From the NCBI GenBank assembly GCA_035531535.1, contig DATKSV010000186.1:1-15168 (forward strand): a stretch of 15,168 nt of DNA, in the 5' to 3' direction. Under the pieces are notes generated by a model. That model was not told the origin of the DNA, did not search any database, and saw nothing but the letters and a program-made list of their open reading frames with translations. This DNA is from AG-12 sp035531535 (GTDB lineage: Bacteria; Chloroflexota; Dormibacteria; Aeolococcales; Bog-877). Positions 1-7,471 of this stretch are shown here, piece after piece. A program made the position numbers and the translations under genes. The stretch's first letter is position 1. The number at the start of each line of letters is the position of its first letter.

Positions 1-885
1 GGAGGGCAGCTCCCGCCGGTAGAGCAGCAGCGGGAGCCTGCTGGCAGCGATCGCGAGGGGGAGTTCCAGTTCGGCCCGGGCCGGGTCTCTGACCACCACG
101 GTGAGCCTCCCGCCGTCGGCCAGCGCATGCTCCACCCACGCCTCGCCGGAGATGCGCTGGGCCAGGCCCGCGGCACTGCCGCGCACCTCCACGTGGAAGA
201 CCGGGCCGCCGTAACGCTCCTTGATGCTGGTGGTCGAGTCATGGGCCAGCAGCTTTCCCTCGGACAGGATCGCCACCTGGTCGCAGGCCCGATCGACGTC
301 GTCCAGAAGGTGGGACGAGAGCAGCACGGTGACCTTGCCCTTGATGCCGCGGATCAGCTCCAGAACCTCGCTGCGGCCGATCGGGTCCAGCGCCGCCACC
401 GGCTCGTCGAGGACCAGCAGCGCGGGTTCATGGACCAGCGCCTGGGCGATCCCCAGGCGTTGGCGCATCCCGCCAGAGTAGGTCTGGGTGCGGCGGTCGC
501 CGGCCTCTGTCAGCCCGACCAGCTCCAGGGTGGACTCGACCCGGGCCCCCCGGTCCTTCGCTTCGACCCCGCTCAGAGCGGCCGCGAACCGGAGATAGGA
601 GCGGCCGGACATCCAGTTGGGGAAGGCGATCTCCTGGGGGACGTAGCCCAGGAGTCGCCGCACCGCATCCGGGTCGGCGCTGGCGGACTTCCCTGCCACT
701 GTCACCTGCCCGCTCGACGGCCGGCCCAGGGTGGCCAGGATGCGAATGGCGGTGGTTTTTCCCGCTCCGTTAGGGCCGAGCAGACCCAACACGGCCCCGG
801 CGGGGATCGTGAGCGTCAGATCGCGCACTGCCTGCAGCCGACCGTAGCTCTTGGTGAGGTGCGAGAACTCGACTGGGGCGGCCAT
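1..885 (-). CDS. ABC transporter ATP-binding protein (YxlF-like, ABC-2 export type), C-terminus beyond window
   Basis: ATPase subunit expected to energise a membrane permease that should lie beyond the left edge. The frame opens at ATG 885 and has no stop down to base 1, giving 295 residues so far. Visible motifs are Walker A GPNGAGKTT at residues 37-45, a Q-loop around YVPQE, the signature YSGGMRQR, Walker B LLVLDEP with D-loop ALDP, and the switch histidine in SSHLL. The roughly 70 residues after the nucleotide-binding domain fit the C-terminal tail of the CcmA/YxlF/NatA class. Its ATG overlaps the TGA of the upstream small membrane protein by one base (TGATG), so the two are translationally coupled. 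Substrate is not deducible. Family assignment is firm; the YxlF comparison rests on the neighbour and is moderate. Confidence 0.93.
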   Translation of the reverse strand, partial: MAAPVEFSHLTKSYGRLQAVRDLTLTIPAGAVLGLLGPNGAGKTTAIRILATLGRPSSGQVTVAGKSASADPDAVRRLLGYVPQEIAFPNWMSGRSYLRFAAALSGVEAKDRGARVESTLELVGLTEAGDRRTQTYSGGMRQRLGIAQALVHEPALLVLDEPVAALDPIGRSEVLELIRGIKGKVTVLLSSHLLDDVDRACDQVAILSEGKLLAHDSTTSIKERYGGPVFHVEVRGSAAGLAQRISGEAWVEHALADGGRLTVVVRDPARAELELPLAIAASRLPLLLYRRELPS

Positions 886-1118
886 CAATCGTCGCGCCGT
901 CCGGCCACCAGGTAGACGATCGGGCCGAGCGTCCCGATGACGATGATGACCACCGCCCAAGGCCACTTGCGGCCACCGGTGACCCGGTCCCGCCGGGCCA
1001 GGTCAACCAGCGAGTAGATGACCAGCCCCAGGTCGATCAGCGCCAGCGGGAGAAGGACCAGCACGTCGACACGGGAGCCGCCCGCGGTCATCCCAGTCAG
1101 CAGTGTCCCAGCAAGCAT
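885..1118 (-). CDS. Small PLDc_N / YxlE-like two-helix membrane protein
   Basis: A 77-residue protein with two hydrophobic segments: roughly residues 18-42 (VDVLVLLPLALIDLGLVIYS) and 53-72 (WPWAVVIIVIGTLGPIVYLV). A basic cytoplasmic loop containing DLARRDRV lies between them, and the tail AGRRDD is charged. The pattern 'alDLarr..v.g..kW.Wa.iI...lG.i.Yl..GR' is that of the phospholipase D-nuclease N-terminal (PLDc_N) family. In Bacillus the member YxlE precedes the ABC ATPase YxlF, the same order as here. The start ATG 1118 is supported by GGAGG at 1129-1125, six or seven bases upstream. Its stop overlaps the ATPase start. The likely role is an accessory membrane subunit or regulator of the exporter. 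Alternative: an uncharacterised membrane protein that merely shares the operon. Confidence 0.85.
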   Translation of the reverse strand: MLAGTLLTGMTAGGSRVDVLVLLPLALIDLGLVIYSLVDLARRDRVTGGRKWPWAVVIIVIGTLGPIVYLVAGRRDD

Positions 1119-1166
1119 CGGAGTCCTCCAGAGCGGCCGACCGCACCGCGGTTGGTGGCTTGTGTC

Positions 1167-1196
1167 AACCTAGCATTGACACGCCAGGGCTGTCAA
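1167..1196 (-). promoter_or_regulatory. Promoter of the yxlE-like/ABC operon with overlapping TTGACA inverted repeats
   Basis: On the minus strand a perfect -35 TTGACA (1196-1191) is followed after 18 bases by TAGGTT (1172-1167) as -10. This would start transcription near 1160, about 40 bases before ATG 1118. A TGTCAA at 1181-1176 faces the -35 TTGACA to make an inverted repeat with a 9-base gap, and another TTGACA lies at 1168-1163. The symmetry suggests a repressor operator inside the promoter. The promoter call is good; the operator call is inference. Confidence 0.6.
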
Positions 1197-1261
1197 CCGC
1201 GTTTTCCCGCGGCGAGGTGGGGGTCTCGCCCGTGGCCAGCCCCAGGTGCCGGACTTGGCCA

Positions 1262-1281
1262 GCCGCGAGCGGGCTCGCGGC
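1262..1281 (-). terminator. Hairpin after the Nramp-like gene, probable terminator
   Basis: A perfect inverted repeat GCCGCGAGC / GCTCGCGGC (1262-1270 and 1273-1281) lies 17 bases beyond the stop of the Nramp-like gene in its direction of transcription. No run of T follows, so it is a GC-type hairpin. It could end the transcript alone, act with Rho, or only stabilise the 3' end. Confidence 0.45.
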
Positions 1282-1298
1282 GCAGTCGGTGGGGCGGC

Positions 1299-2939
1299 TT
1301 ACCCCGAGTGCCCCGAGGCCAGCTGTCCGATCTTCACCGCCAGCAGCACCACCGCCACCACCAGATAGCCACGCAGCGCGATCATCCCGATCCGCTGGCC
1401 GCGCGACCACACCGGGGGCTTGAGCTCAGCCAACGGGGGCATCCGCCACACGTGGCGGTCTCCGGTCACGGTTCGTTCGCGCTCCGTATCGGCTCCGCGC
1501 CGCCTCCTGGAGACCACCCCCATCCAGCCCAGCCCGAACGCCCCCAGAACCACCGCGACGGCGGTGAAGGGCCCCAGAGGGATGCTGGGAAAGACCGTGG
1601 TGACGGTGAGGATCAGGGAGAGCAGCACCAGCACCGCGACGATCACGGTGGCGACCACGTTCTGGCGGGCGGTGTTTACCCACGGCCCCAGCACCTCGGC
1701 GTCATTGCACAGCAGCAGCAGGAAGACGATCGCAGAGGGCAGCAGGACTCCCGCCAGCACCTGCACACCGGTGGTCATCAGCCCCAGGGGCGCGCCTGGG
1801 ATCAGCACTATCCCCGCGGCCAGGGCGATCATGGCGGCGAAGGAGATGTAGAACCCCTTGGCGTCGCGCACTCCGCGGTGGAGCGAGTGCTTGAGGCCGA
1901 AGATGTCGGACAGCGCGTAGGACGTGGCCAGGGTCACCGCCGAAGCGCCGATCACCGAGGCGTTGACCAGGATCACCGCGAAAATGGCCCCGGAGGCCGA
2001 GCCCGAGCGCCGGCTCAAGCCCTCCGCCACGGTCAGGCCCGAGCCGAACTGGCCGGCGAGGCTGCTGTGGCTGAAGGCGAAGGCGGTGGCCACCATCAGC
2101 GCGCCGGCTCCGGCGGTGGTCAGCACCGCCCCGATGGTGGTGTCGGCCAACTCGTACTTGAGCCACCTGGTGGTGATCCGCTTGTCAATCACGTTGGACT
2201 GCTGGAAGAACAACTGCCAGGGGGCGATGGTGGTGCCCACCACGGCGATTATGAACAGCACCGATGTGGAGTCGAAACCACTGGACACCCCCGGGTGGGT
2301 GAGCCCGGTCAGCACCGGAGCGATCCGGGGGTGGGAGAGCGCGGCCAGCGGGAACATCAGGAGGCTGGTGACGATGAACACGAACATGAAGCGCTCCCAG
2401 CGCTGGAAGCTCCCCGTGGCCACCATCGCCAGCAGTCCCGCCGCCACGATCGGGACCGAGGCCAGCGGCGTCACCCCAAAGTAGCGCAACCCGAGGTTGA
2501 CCCCAATGAACTCGGTCACCAAGGTGAGAAAGTTGAGCAGGAACAGGTCCCCCACCGAGAAGGCGGCCCAGAAGGTCCCGAAGCGCTCTTTGATCAGGCG
2601 GGCGTGGCCCACCCCGGTGACGGCACCGAGCCGGACCACCATCTCCTGGGCCACGATCAGAGTCGGGATCAACAGAACCAGCACCCAGAGCAGACTCGTG
2701 CCGTAGTTCTGGCCGGCCTGGGCGTAGGTCGACACCCCTCCCGCGTCGTTGTCGCCCACCATCACGATCAGGCCCGGCCCCATGATCGCGGCCAGGGTCA
2801 GGAGCCTCCGGGAGAGCGGGCGCGGCCGATCAGACTCCCACTTGGGAATGGTCCCGAGCGCGCCGCGGATCTCGCCCTCGTGGGCGGGATCCAGCACCGC
2901 CGACCGCGGGGGCGCGGTGGGCTGCAGCTCCTCGGGCAA
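1299..2939 (-). CDS. Nramp-superfamily divalent metal transporter with altered metal-binding motifs
   Basis: Polytopic membrane transporter of the Nramp (SLC11) fold, 546 residues and about eleven helices after a roughly 45-residue soluble N-terminus. TM1 reads GPGLIVMVGDNDAGG: the canonical DPGN is D65-A-G-G, keeping the aspartate but losing the asparagine. TM6 reads GTTIAPWQLFFQQS (residues 235-248): the canonical M-P-H becomes A239-P-W241, losing the metal-binding methionine and the proton-linked histidine. Such changes are known in Nramp-related proteins that carry Mg2+ or Al3+ rather than Mn2+/Fe2+, so Mg2+ is a reasonable guess but not proven. I chose TTG 2939 because AGGAGGT (2953-2947) lies seven bases upstream; an in-frame TTG at 2966 has no such site. 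It is divergent from a MgtE-N/CBS protein, which supports a magnesium connection. Confidence 0.9.
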   Translation of the reverse strand: MPEELQPTAPPRSAVLDPAHEGEIRGALGTIPKWESDRPRPLSRRLLTLAAIMGPGLIVMVGDNDAGGVSTYAQAGQNYGTSLLWVLVLLIPTLIVAQEMVVRLGAVTGVGHARLIKERFGTFWAAFSVGDLFLLNFLTLVTEFIGVNLGLRYFGVTPLASVPIVAAGLLAMVATGSFQRWERFMFVFIVTSLLMFPLAALSHPRIAPVLTGLTHPGVSSGFDSTSVLFIIAVVGTTIAPWQLFFQQSNVIDKRITTRWLKYELADTTIGAVLTTAGAGALMVATAFAFSHSSLAGQFGSGLTVAEGLSRRSGSASGAIFAVILVNASVIGASAVTLATSYALSDIFGLKHSLHRGVRDAKGFYISFAAMIALAAGIVLIPGAPLGLMTTGVQVLAGVLLPSAIVFLLLLCNDAEVLGPWVNTARQNVVATVIVAVLVLLSLILTVTTVFPSIPLGPFTAVAVVLGAFGLGWMGVVSRRRRGADTERERTVTGDRHVWRMPPLAELKPPVWSRGQRIGMIALRGYLVVAVVLLAVKIGQLASGHSG

Positions 2940-3234
2940 TTGCAATACCTCCTGGGGTGGCTCCAAATCGGACGGCGTGGGGAGCGCACGCCAGGAGACC
3001 GCCGGGTGGCTGAGCTGCTAGGCGCTCACGGCGTGCGCGAGGGATCGGCTACTTGGCGGTTTACTGGAACCGTCCATGCTCACCTCCATGCCTCGCTGAT
3101 CAATACCAGGCCACCCCTGAAGAAGAGGTTAAGACCGGTATCACTAAGTGCGCCCGAGCGCCCATATATGCTACCAGGGTGAGATTGAGCTCAGATCGCC
3201 TGGTTGCGGCGTTGCTTGGGCCTGGCCGCTAGCT
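2940..3234. other. Divergent intergenic region between the Nramp-like gene and the MgtE-N/CBS gene
   Basis: About 295 bases, less GC-rich than its flanks in the middle. It holds the AGGAGGT site of the Nramp-like gene (2953-2947), a small inverted repeat CGGTT-tactgg-AACCG (3057-3072), and an AT patch CATATATG (3163-3170) that could serve as a -10 in either direction, though no convincing -35 accompanies it. I looked for M-box (ykoK) and yybP-ykoY Mg2+/Mn2+ riboswitches on both strands and could not align their conserved segments. Part of the right side is open in the frame of the next gene (from GTG 3148), so the coding boundary is uncertain. Confidence 0.5.
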
Positions 3235-4551
3235 GTGTCCACCGCCTCCGGCGGCACCAACTCGCGCCCCCGAAAACGGGGCCGCCGCCTGCTGGCCACC
3301 AAGGCTATCCAGGCCGCCCTGGTGTCGCTTTCCAAACTCAGATCGGTGGCCGCCACCAACCAGAATGGCCGGGGCGCGGGCCGGGTCGCCGACGTGGTGG
3401 TGCGCTGGAACGGCAGCGATCCGTATCCGCTGGTCACCGGGGTCGTGCTCCAGATCGGGGACCGGCAGGTCTTCCAACCAGTGGCCAGCATCGTGCGCCT
3501 CGACGCTCGCGGCGTGGTGGTGCTAGACCTGGGCGTAGACGCCGGCGGCTTCGTGCGCCGCGAGGGGGAGTTGAGATTGGTGTCCGACGTCCTGGGGCGT
3601 CAGTTGGTCGACGTCGACGGGGTCAAGGTGCTGCGGGCGGAAGACCTCTTCCTGGCCCCCGTCCTGGGCCGGATGAGGCTAGTCGCGGTCGCCGGCGACG
3701 TTCGGCCCTGGTGGGCTCGGATTTTCGCCTACGGTCGGACCGACCGGGAGCGCCTGGTCGACTGGTCGGCCGTCCACCCGTTCGGCGAGCCCGGCTCGGA
3801 GCTTCGCCTTCAGGTACCGCACGAGGGGCTCCGCCGGCTGCACCCTGGGGAGCTAGCCGACCTGCTCGAAGAGTTGGACCAGCCTGCTCGCGATGAGCTC
3901 ACCACCGCTCTCGATCCGGGAGCGGTCGCCGACGCCCTCGAGGAGATGGAGCCAGAGCGCATCGAGGACATACTTCGTGACGCTCCTCCCCAGCGAGCGG
4001 CGGAGTTGGTGGCGGCGATGGAGCCGGATGAGGCGGTGGATGTGCTTCGGGACATGGAGCGGGCCGAGGCCGACGCCATCCTGGCCCATGTGCCAGCCGA
4101 GGTCGCCCGCCAGCTGACCGAGCTTCTGGGCTACCCCGAGACCATGGCCGGTGGATTCATGACGACCACCCTGGCTCGGGCACTGCCAACGGAGGCCGTG
4201 GGGCGGGTGCGCCTGCATCTGGCTGACCTCAAGGACCACCGCGCTGACATAGACTCGGTCGCCGTGCTCGATGAGGCCGGAAGGTTGATCGCCGACATCC
4301 CCCTCTTCGATCTGCTGGCGGCCTCGGACGAGACCTTGGTCTCCGACCTGCTCGGCGACACGACGCCGGTGACCATTCATCCGGAGGCGTTCCTGGACGA
4401 GGTTGTGGACCGGCTCACCGAGGCCCGCGCGTCCTCGGTGGTGGTGGTTGGTCCCGACGGCAGGCCGATGGGGCGAGTGCTCGCGGACGACGTCATCGAT
4501 GCTCTGAAGGAAGGCGGCTTGCGCCTCAAGCTGCCTTGGTTGTTCCACTGA
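3235..4551 (+). CDS. Soluble PRC-barrel-like / MgtE N-domain / CBS-pair protein, no membrane domain
   Basis: 438 residues from GTG 3235. Residues about 30-175 hold two beta-rich PRC-barrel-like units (GRVADVVVRW, DVLGRQLVDVDGVKV). Residues about 195-300 are the MgtE N superhelix, with repeats such as LHPGELADLLEELDQ, ALEEMEPERIEDILRD and MEPDEAVDVLRDME. From E302 (ETMAGGFMTT) to the end runs a CBS pair. In MgtE channels these two parts bind Mg2+ and gate the pore; here the five-helix pore domain is absent and the protein ends at LPWLFH. The likely role is a cytosolic Mg2+ or nucleotide sensor acting on a partner, most obviously the divergent Nramp-like transporter. The start is uncertain: the frame is open from GTG 3148, and GTG 3322 (VSLSKL) also fits the family; none has a good ribosome binding site. 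Confidence 0.88.
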   Translation: MSTASGGTNSRPRKRGRRLLATKAIQAALVSLSKLRSVAATNQNGRGAGRVADVVVRWNGSDPYPLVTGVVLQIGDRQVFQPVASIVRLDARGVVVLDLGVDAGGFVRREGELRLVSDVLGRQLVDVDGVKVLRAEDLFLAPVLGRMRLVAVAGDVRPWWARIFAYGRTDRERLVDWSAVHPFGEPGSELRLQVPHEGLRRLHPGELADLLEELDQPARDELTTALDPGAVADALEEMEPERIEDILRDAPPQRAAELVAAMEPDEAVDVLRDMERAEADAILAHVPAEVARQLTELLGYPETMAGGFMTTTLARALPTEAVGRVRLHLADLKDHRADIDSVAVLDEAGRLIADIPLFDLLAASDETLVSDLLGDTTPVTIHPEAFLDEVVDRLTEARASSVVVVGPDGRPMGRVLADDVIDALKEGGLRLKLPWLFH

Positions 4552-4579
4552 GGTCCCTGGACTGGAGGCCCTTCACGCG

Positions 4580-4596
4580 CCGGCAGCTGCTGCCGG
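4580..4596 (+). terminator. Perfect hairpin after the MgtE-N/CBS gene
   Basis: CCGGCAG-CTG-CTGCCGG forms a perfect 7-bp stem with a 3-base loop, 28 bases after the TGA of the MgtE-N/CBS gene and 28 bases before the next ATG. No T run follows. A weak terminator or a 3'-end stabiliser is likely; it also separates this gene from the metabolic block. Confidence 0.4.
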
Positions 4597-4624
4597 GTCA
4601 CCTCGTATCCTGGTTTGATCAGCC

Positions 4625-5332
4625 ATGAGTGAGACCCAATTGACGGACTTTCAGCGCGCCCTGGTCATCGTCGCCCATCCGGACGACGCCGAATTTGGCT
4701 GTGCCGGCACGGTCGCGCTCTGGACCGCGGCCGGGGTCGCGGTGACGTACGTGATCTGCACCGATGGCGCTCAGGGATCGGCCGACCCGAACCTCAAGGC
4801 CTCCCAGCTGGCTGCGATCCGACAGCGCGAACAGCGGGCTGCGGCGAAGGTGCTGGGGGTCGAGCACGTCGAGTTCTTGGGCCACCCCGATGGCGGTCTG
4901 GTAGCGGATGTCCAGCTGCGGCGCGAGCTCACCCGCGCCATTCGCAAGTTCCGCCCCGACTTGGTGGTGTGCCAGAACGCGGTCCGCCACTACGCCAACC
5001 TTGGCGGCAACCATCCCGACCACCTGGCGTCGGGGCAGGCGGCCATCGAGGCCGTCTACCCATTCGCCAGGAATCCCTATGCCTTCCCGGAGCTCCTGGC
5101 GGAGGGGCTGCCGCCCCACACGGTGCGGGAGGTCTGGGTCACCGGGACCGAGACCCCGGACCACTTCGTGGATGTCAGCCAGTCTCTGGAGCGCAAATTG
5201 GAGGCGTTGAGATGCCACCGCAGCCAGCAGCAGGACGATCCCGGGGAGCGGGTCTCCGCCAGGCTGGCCGAGGCTGGCAAGCCCCACGGAATCGCCTACG
5301 CGGAGTCGTTTCGCCGAGTCGCGAGCAGGTAG
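4625..5332 (+). CDS. PIG-L / LmbE family zinc-dependent deacetylase
   Basis: 235 residues, the usual size for the PIG-L family, which removes acetyl groups from N-acetylglucosamine-type conjugates (for example in mycothiol or bacillithiol synthesis). The zinc and catalytic motif AHPDDAE is at residues 17-23 (ligands H18 and D21), and the second motif GGNHPDH supplies H133 as third ligand. The C-terminal block LEALRCHRSQQQ...AYAESFRRV is typical of the family. Start ATG 4625 has no clear ribosome binding site; a TATCCT at 4606-4611 might give an almost leaderless transcript. It ends 4 bases before a dehydrogenase gene and is surely cotranscribed with it. The true substrate cannot be read from the sequence; thiol-cofactor synthesis is only one option. 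Confidence 0.92.
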   Translation: MSETQLTDFQRALVIVAHPDDAEFGCAGTVALWTAAGVAVTYVICTDGAQGSADPNLKASQLAAIRQREQRAAAKVLGVEHVEFLGHPDGGLVADVQLRRELTRAIRKFRPDLVVCQNAVRHYANLGGNHPDHLASGQAAIEAVYPFARNPYAFPELLAEGLPPHTVREVWVTGTETPDHFVDVSQSLERKLEALRCHRSQQQDDPGERVSARLAEAGKPHGIAYAESFRRVASR

Positions 5333-5336
5333 AGCG

Positions 5337-6389
5337 GTGACCAAGTGCACCATCACGGTCCTGCACGGCGACCAGACCGGGGAGGAGCTGCTGGTAGAGG
5401 CGCTGCGGGTCCTCTCGTCCCCCGCGATTGCCCCCATGCTGACCCTGGAGCATGTCGACCTCAGCCTCGAGGCGCGCCGGAGCTCCGGCAACGAGGTGGT
5501 CCACCAGGCCGCCCAGCTGATGCTGCGCAGTGGCTGCGGACTCAAGGCGGCGACGGTCACCCCGGAGCAAGCCGGCGACGTCGGCAGTCCCAATGCGATC
5601 CTGAGGGCGGAGGTGGGCGGCGATGTCATCGTCCGCACCGGCCGGCGGATTCCCGGGGTGGCCCCCCTGGGCGGGGTGAACGCCCCCATCACGGTGGTCC
5701 GGATGGCGGTCGACGACGCCTACGGGGCCAAGGAGTGGCGCGAGGGGGAGGGCGCCGACGAGGTCGCCTTCCGAACCACTCAGGTGACCCGGGAGCACTG
5801 CCGGCGGGTGTCTGAATACGCGTTCAACTATGCGCAACGAACTGGGGCGACGGTCTTCGGGGGTCCCAAGTACACGGTCTCGCCCATCTACGAAGGGATG
5901 CTCAAGGAGGAGATGGACCGCTCAGCGCAGGGTCACCCCGAAGTTCCCTACGATCCGCAGCTGATCGACGCCACCTTCGCGCTGGTGCTGACCAGGGATG
6001 ACGCCCTGGTGATTCCAGCTCTCAACCGCGACGGTGACATCCTGTCGGACATGGTGCTCAGCCTCTACGGAACCCTGGCCGGAAGTGAATCCCTGATGAT
6101 CGGCTTTGGGGCCGACGGCACTCAGAACATGGTCATGGCCGAGGCTCCCCATGGGACCGCCCCCGCCCTGGAGGGCCGCCACATCGCCAATCCCATGGCC
6201 ATGATCCTGGCTGCGGCAGCGCTGCTGGAGCAGGTGCCGCAGCGGGAGCTGGCGGAAGCCGGCGGCAGGGTCCGGGCGGCCACCCTGGCGGCCGTGGCAC
6301 ACGGCACCAAGACCGCCGATTTGGGTGGCGAGGCGCGCACCGAGGAGTTCACCAGCGCGGTTCTGGAGCGCCTGGAACGAACCTCCTGA
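5337..6389 (+). CDS. Isocitrate/isopropylmalate-type dehydrogenase
   Basis: 350 residues, a beta-decarboxylating dehydrogenase. The N-terminal GDGIGPE signature is changed to GDQTGEE. Substrate residues of isocitrate dehydrogenase are kept: SPNAILR matches S-x-N-x3-R of E. coli Icd (S113, N115, R119), VRTGRR supplies the next arginine, RMAVDDAY matches R153...Y160, GGPKYTVSP the lysine, and NRDGDILSD the metal-binding aspartates. The cofactor loop is EAPHGTAPALEGRHIANP: A-L replaces the K-Y of NADP-specific E. coli Icd, so NAD+ is more likely. An insertion-like stretch VLTRDDALVIPALN precedes NRDGDILSD. Start GTG 5337 lies 4 bases after the deacetylase stop. Isocitrate dehydrogenase is favoured over isopropylmalate dehydrogenase, but a side-branch homologue (homoisocitrate, tartrate) is possible. 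Confidence 0.87.
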   Translation: MTKCTITVLHGDQTGEELLVEALRVLSSPAIAPMLTLEHVDLSLEARRSSGNEVVHQAAQLMLRSGCGLKAATVTPEQAGDVGSPNAILRAEVGGDVIVRTGRRIPGVAPLGGVNAPITVVRMAVDDAYGAKEWREGEGADEVAFRTTQVTREHCRRVSEYAFNYAQRTGATVFGGPKYTVSPIYEGMLKEEMDRSAQGHPEVPYDPQLIDATFALVLTRDDALVIPALNRDGDILSDMVLSLYGTLAGSESLMIGFGADGTQNMVMAEAPHGTAPALEGRHIANPMAMILAAAALLEQVPQRELAEAGGRVRAATLAAVAHGTKTADLGGEARTEEFTSAVLERLERTS

Positions 6390-6441
6390 ACCGGCTCCAA
6401 CAGCTGCTGCCGGGGGTTCCCGGGTCCGCCCGGTCGGCCCG

Positions 6442-7422
6442 ATGAGGCTGCTGGTCATCGGCGGGGCCGGCTACATCGGCAGCGTGGTCGCGACCCGGCT
6501 GCTGGCGGCCGGTCACGAGGTGGTGGTCTTGGATGACCTCTCGACCGGACACCTCGACGCGGTGCCGGCGGGGGCGCTGTTCGTCCCTGGCAACGTCGCG
6601 GCGACCGGGCAGTTGGAACGGCTTCTCGCCGGCCAGGTGGATGCCGTCCTGCACTTCGCGGCCCGCTCGCTGGTCGGAGAGTCGACCGCCCACCCGGAGC
6701 TGTATTGGGCCAACAACGTGTGCGGCACCCAGGCCCTGCTCCGGTCCATGCTGGCCGCCGGCGTGACCCGCCTGGTGTTCTCATCGTCCTCCGCCACCTA
6801 CGGCCAGCCGGAGTCGGTGCCGATCACGGAGGAGGCCCCGACCAGGCCCACCAGCCCCTACGGGAACACCAAGCTGGCGGCCGACCTGATGATCGGCGAC
6901 CAGGCCCGGGCCCATGGCCTCAACGCGGTCAGCCTCCGCTACTTCAACGCCGCCGGCGCGCTCGGCCAGGCCGGGGAGCGCCACCAGCCCGAGACCCACC
7001 TGATTCCCAACCTGCTGGAGGTGGCGGCCGGCCGGGCGGGGCGGGTCCAGGTCTTCGGGCGGGACTACCCCACCTCAGATGGGACCTGCGTGCGCGACTA
7101 CATCCATGTCGACGACCTGGCCAGCGCCCACCTGCTGGCCCTGGACGCCACCGCAGAGGACTCCGGTTCGGGGCGGCATCGGATCTACAACCTGGGCAAC
7201 GGGCAGGGATTCTCCGTCCTGGAGGTGATCGAGGCGGCACGTCGGGTGACCGGCCGCCCGATTCCCCTGGAGGACGCGCCGCGGCGGCCGGGCGACCCGG
7301 CGATCCTGGTCGCCTCCGGCCAGCGGATCCGCGAGGAGCTGGGCTGGGTGCCGGCTCGTCCGGGGATCGACCAGATGGTGGCCGACGCCTGGGAGTTCAC
7401 CAGCGCCCACCCTCCCGCTTGA
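6442..7422 (+). CDS. galE: UDP-glucose 4-epimerase family protein (GalE-like)
   Basis: 326 residues, a typical length for GalE (about 330-340). It is an extended short-chain dehydrogenase that interconverts UDP-glucose and UDP-galactose, or the N-acetyl forms, using bound NAD+. The NAD-binding GGAGYIG is at residues 7-13, VVLDDLSTGH follows the second strand as in GalE, SSSATYG carries the catalytic serine, and SPYGNTK carries Y140 and K144. LRYFNAAGA and CVRDYIHVDDLA are close to the GalE consensus. I chose ATG 6442 because the Rossmann motif begins at once; the open frame extends upstream into the dehydrogenase gene without a homologous segment. It lies 52 bases after the dehydrogenase and may be read with it. 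A supply of sugars for envelope polysaccharide is the likely use. Confidence 0.92.
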   Translation: MRLLVIGGAGYIGSVVATRLLAAGHEVVVLDDLSTGHLDAVPAGALFVPGNVAATGQLERLLAGQVDAVLHFAARSLVGESTAHPELYWANNVCGTQALLRSMLAAGVTRLVFSSSSATYGQPESVPITEEAPTRPTSPYGNTKLAADLMIGDQARAHGLNAVSLRYFNAAGALGQAGERHQPETHLIPNLLEVAAGRAGRVQVFGRDYPTSDGTCVRDYIHVDDLASAHLLALDATAEDSGSGRHRIYNLGNGQGFSVLEVIEAARRVTGRPIPLEDAPRRPGDPAILVASGQRIREELGWVPARPGIDQMVADAWEFTSAHPPA

Positions 7423-7471
7423 AGCCGCTCTGGGGCCGGGGAGGCTCAGGAAATGGTGGCCGCCGGACGAT

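Noticed and set aside
127..915. A 262-codon plus-strand frame over the ABC ATPase gene
   Set aside because: The minus strand encodes all ABC ATPase motifs without interruption; the plus-strand product has no recognisable feature.
2940..3147. Possible M-box or yybP-ykoY riboswitch before the Nramp-like gene (a GGTGAG occurs on the minus strand)
   Set aside because: Only the short GGTGAG and a small hairpin fit; the other conserved M-box or Mn2+-riboswitch segments could not be aligned in order.
1152..3182. A 676-codon open frame on the plus strand across the Nramp-like gene
   Set aside because: It is antisense to a clear membrane transporter, its translation is a run of His, Gln, Arg, Gly and Pro without any domain, and such shadows are expected at this GC content.
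4584..6415. Shared 14-mer CAGCTGCTGCCGGG near 4584 and 6403 as a dispersed repeat
   Set aside because: Only 14 GC-rich bases in common, with different flanks; the first copy is explained by a perfect hairpin and the second has only a weak stem.
6325..6441. N-terminal extension of the GalE-like protein from 6325
   Set aside because: The extra 39 residues overlap the dehydrogenase gene and have no family counterpart; the Rossmann motif starts immediately at ATG 6442.
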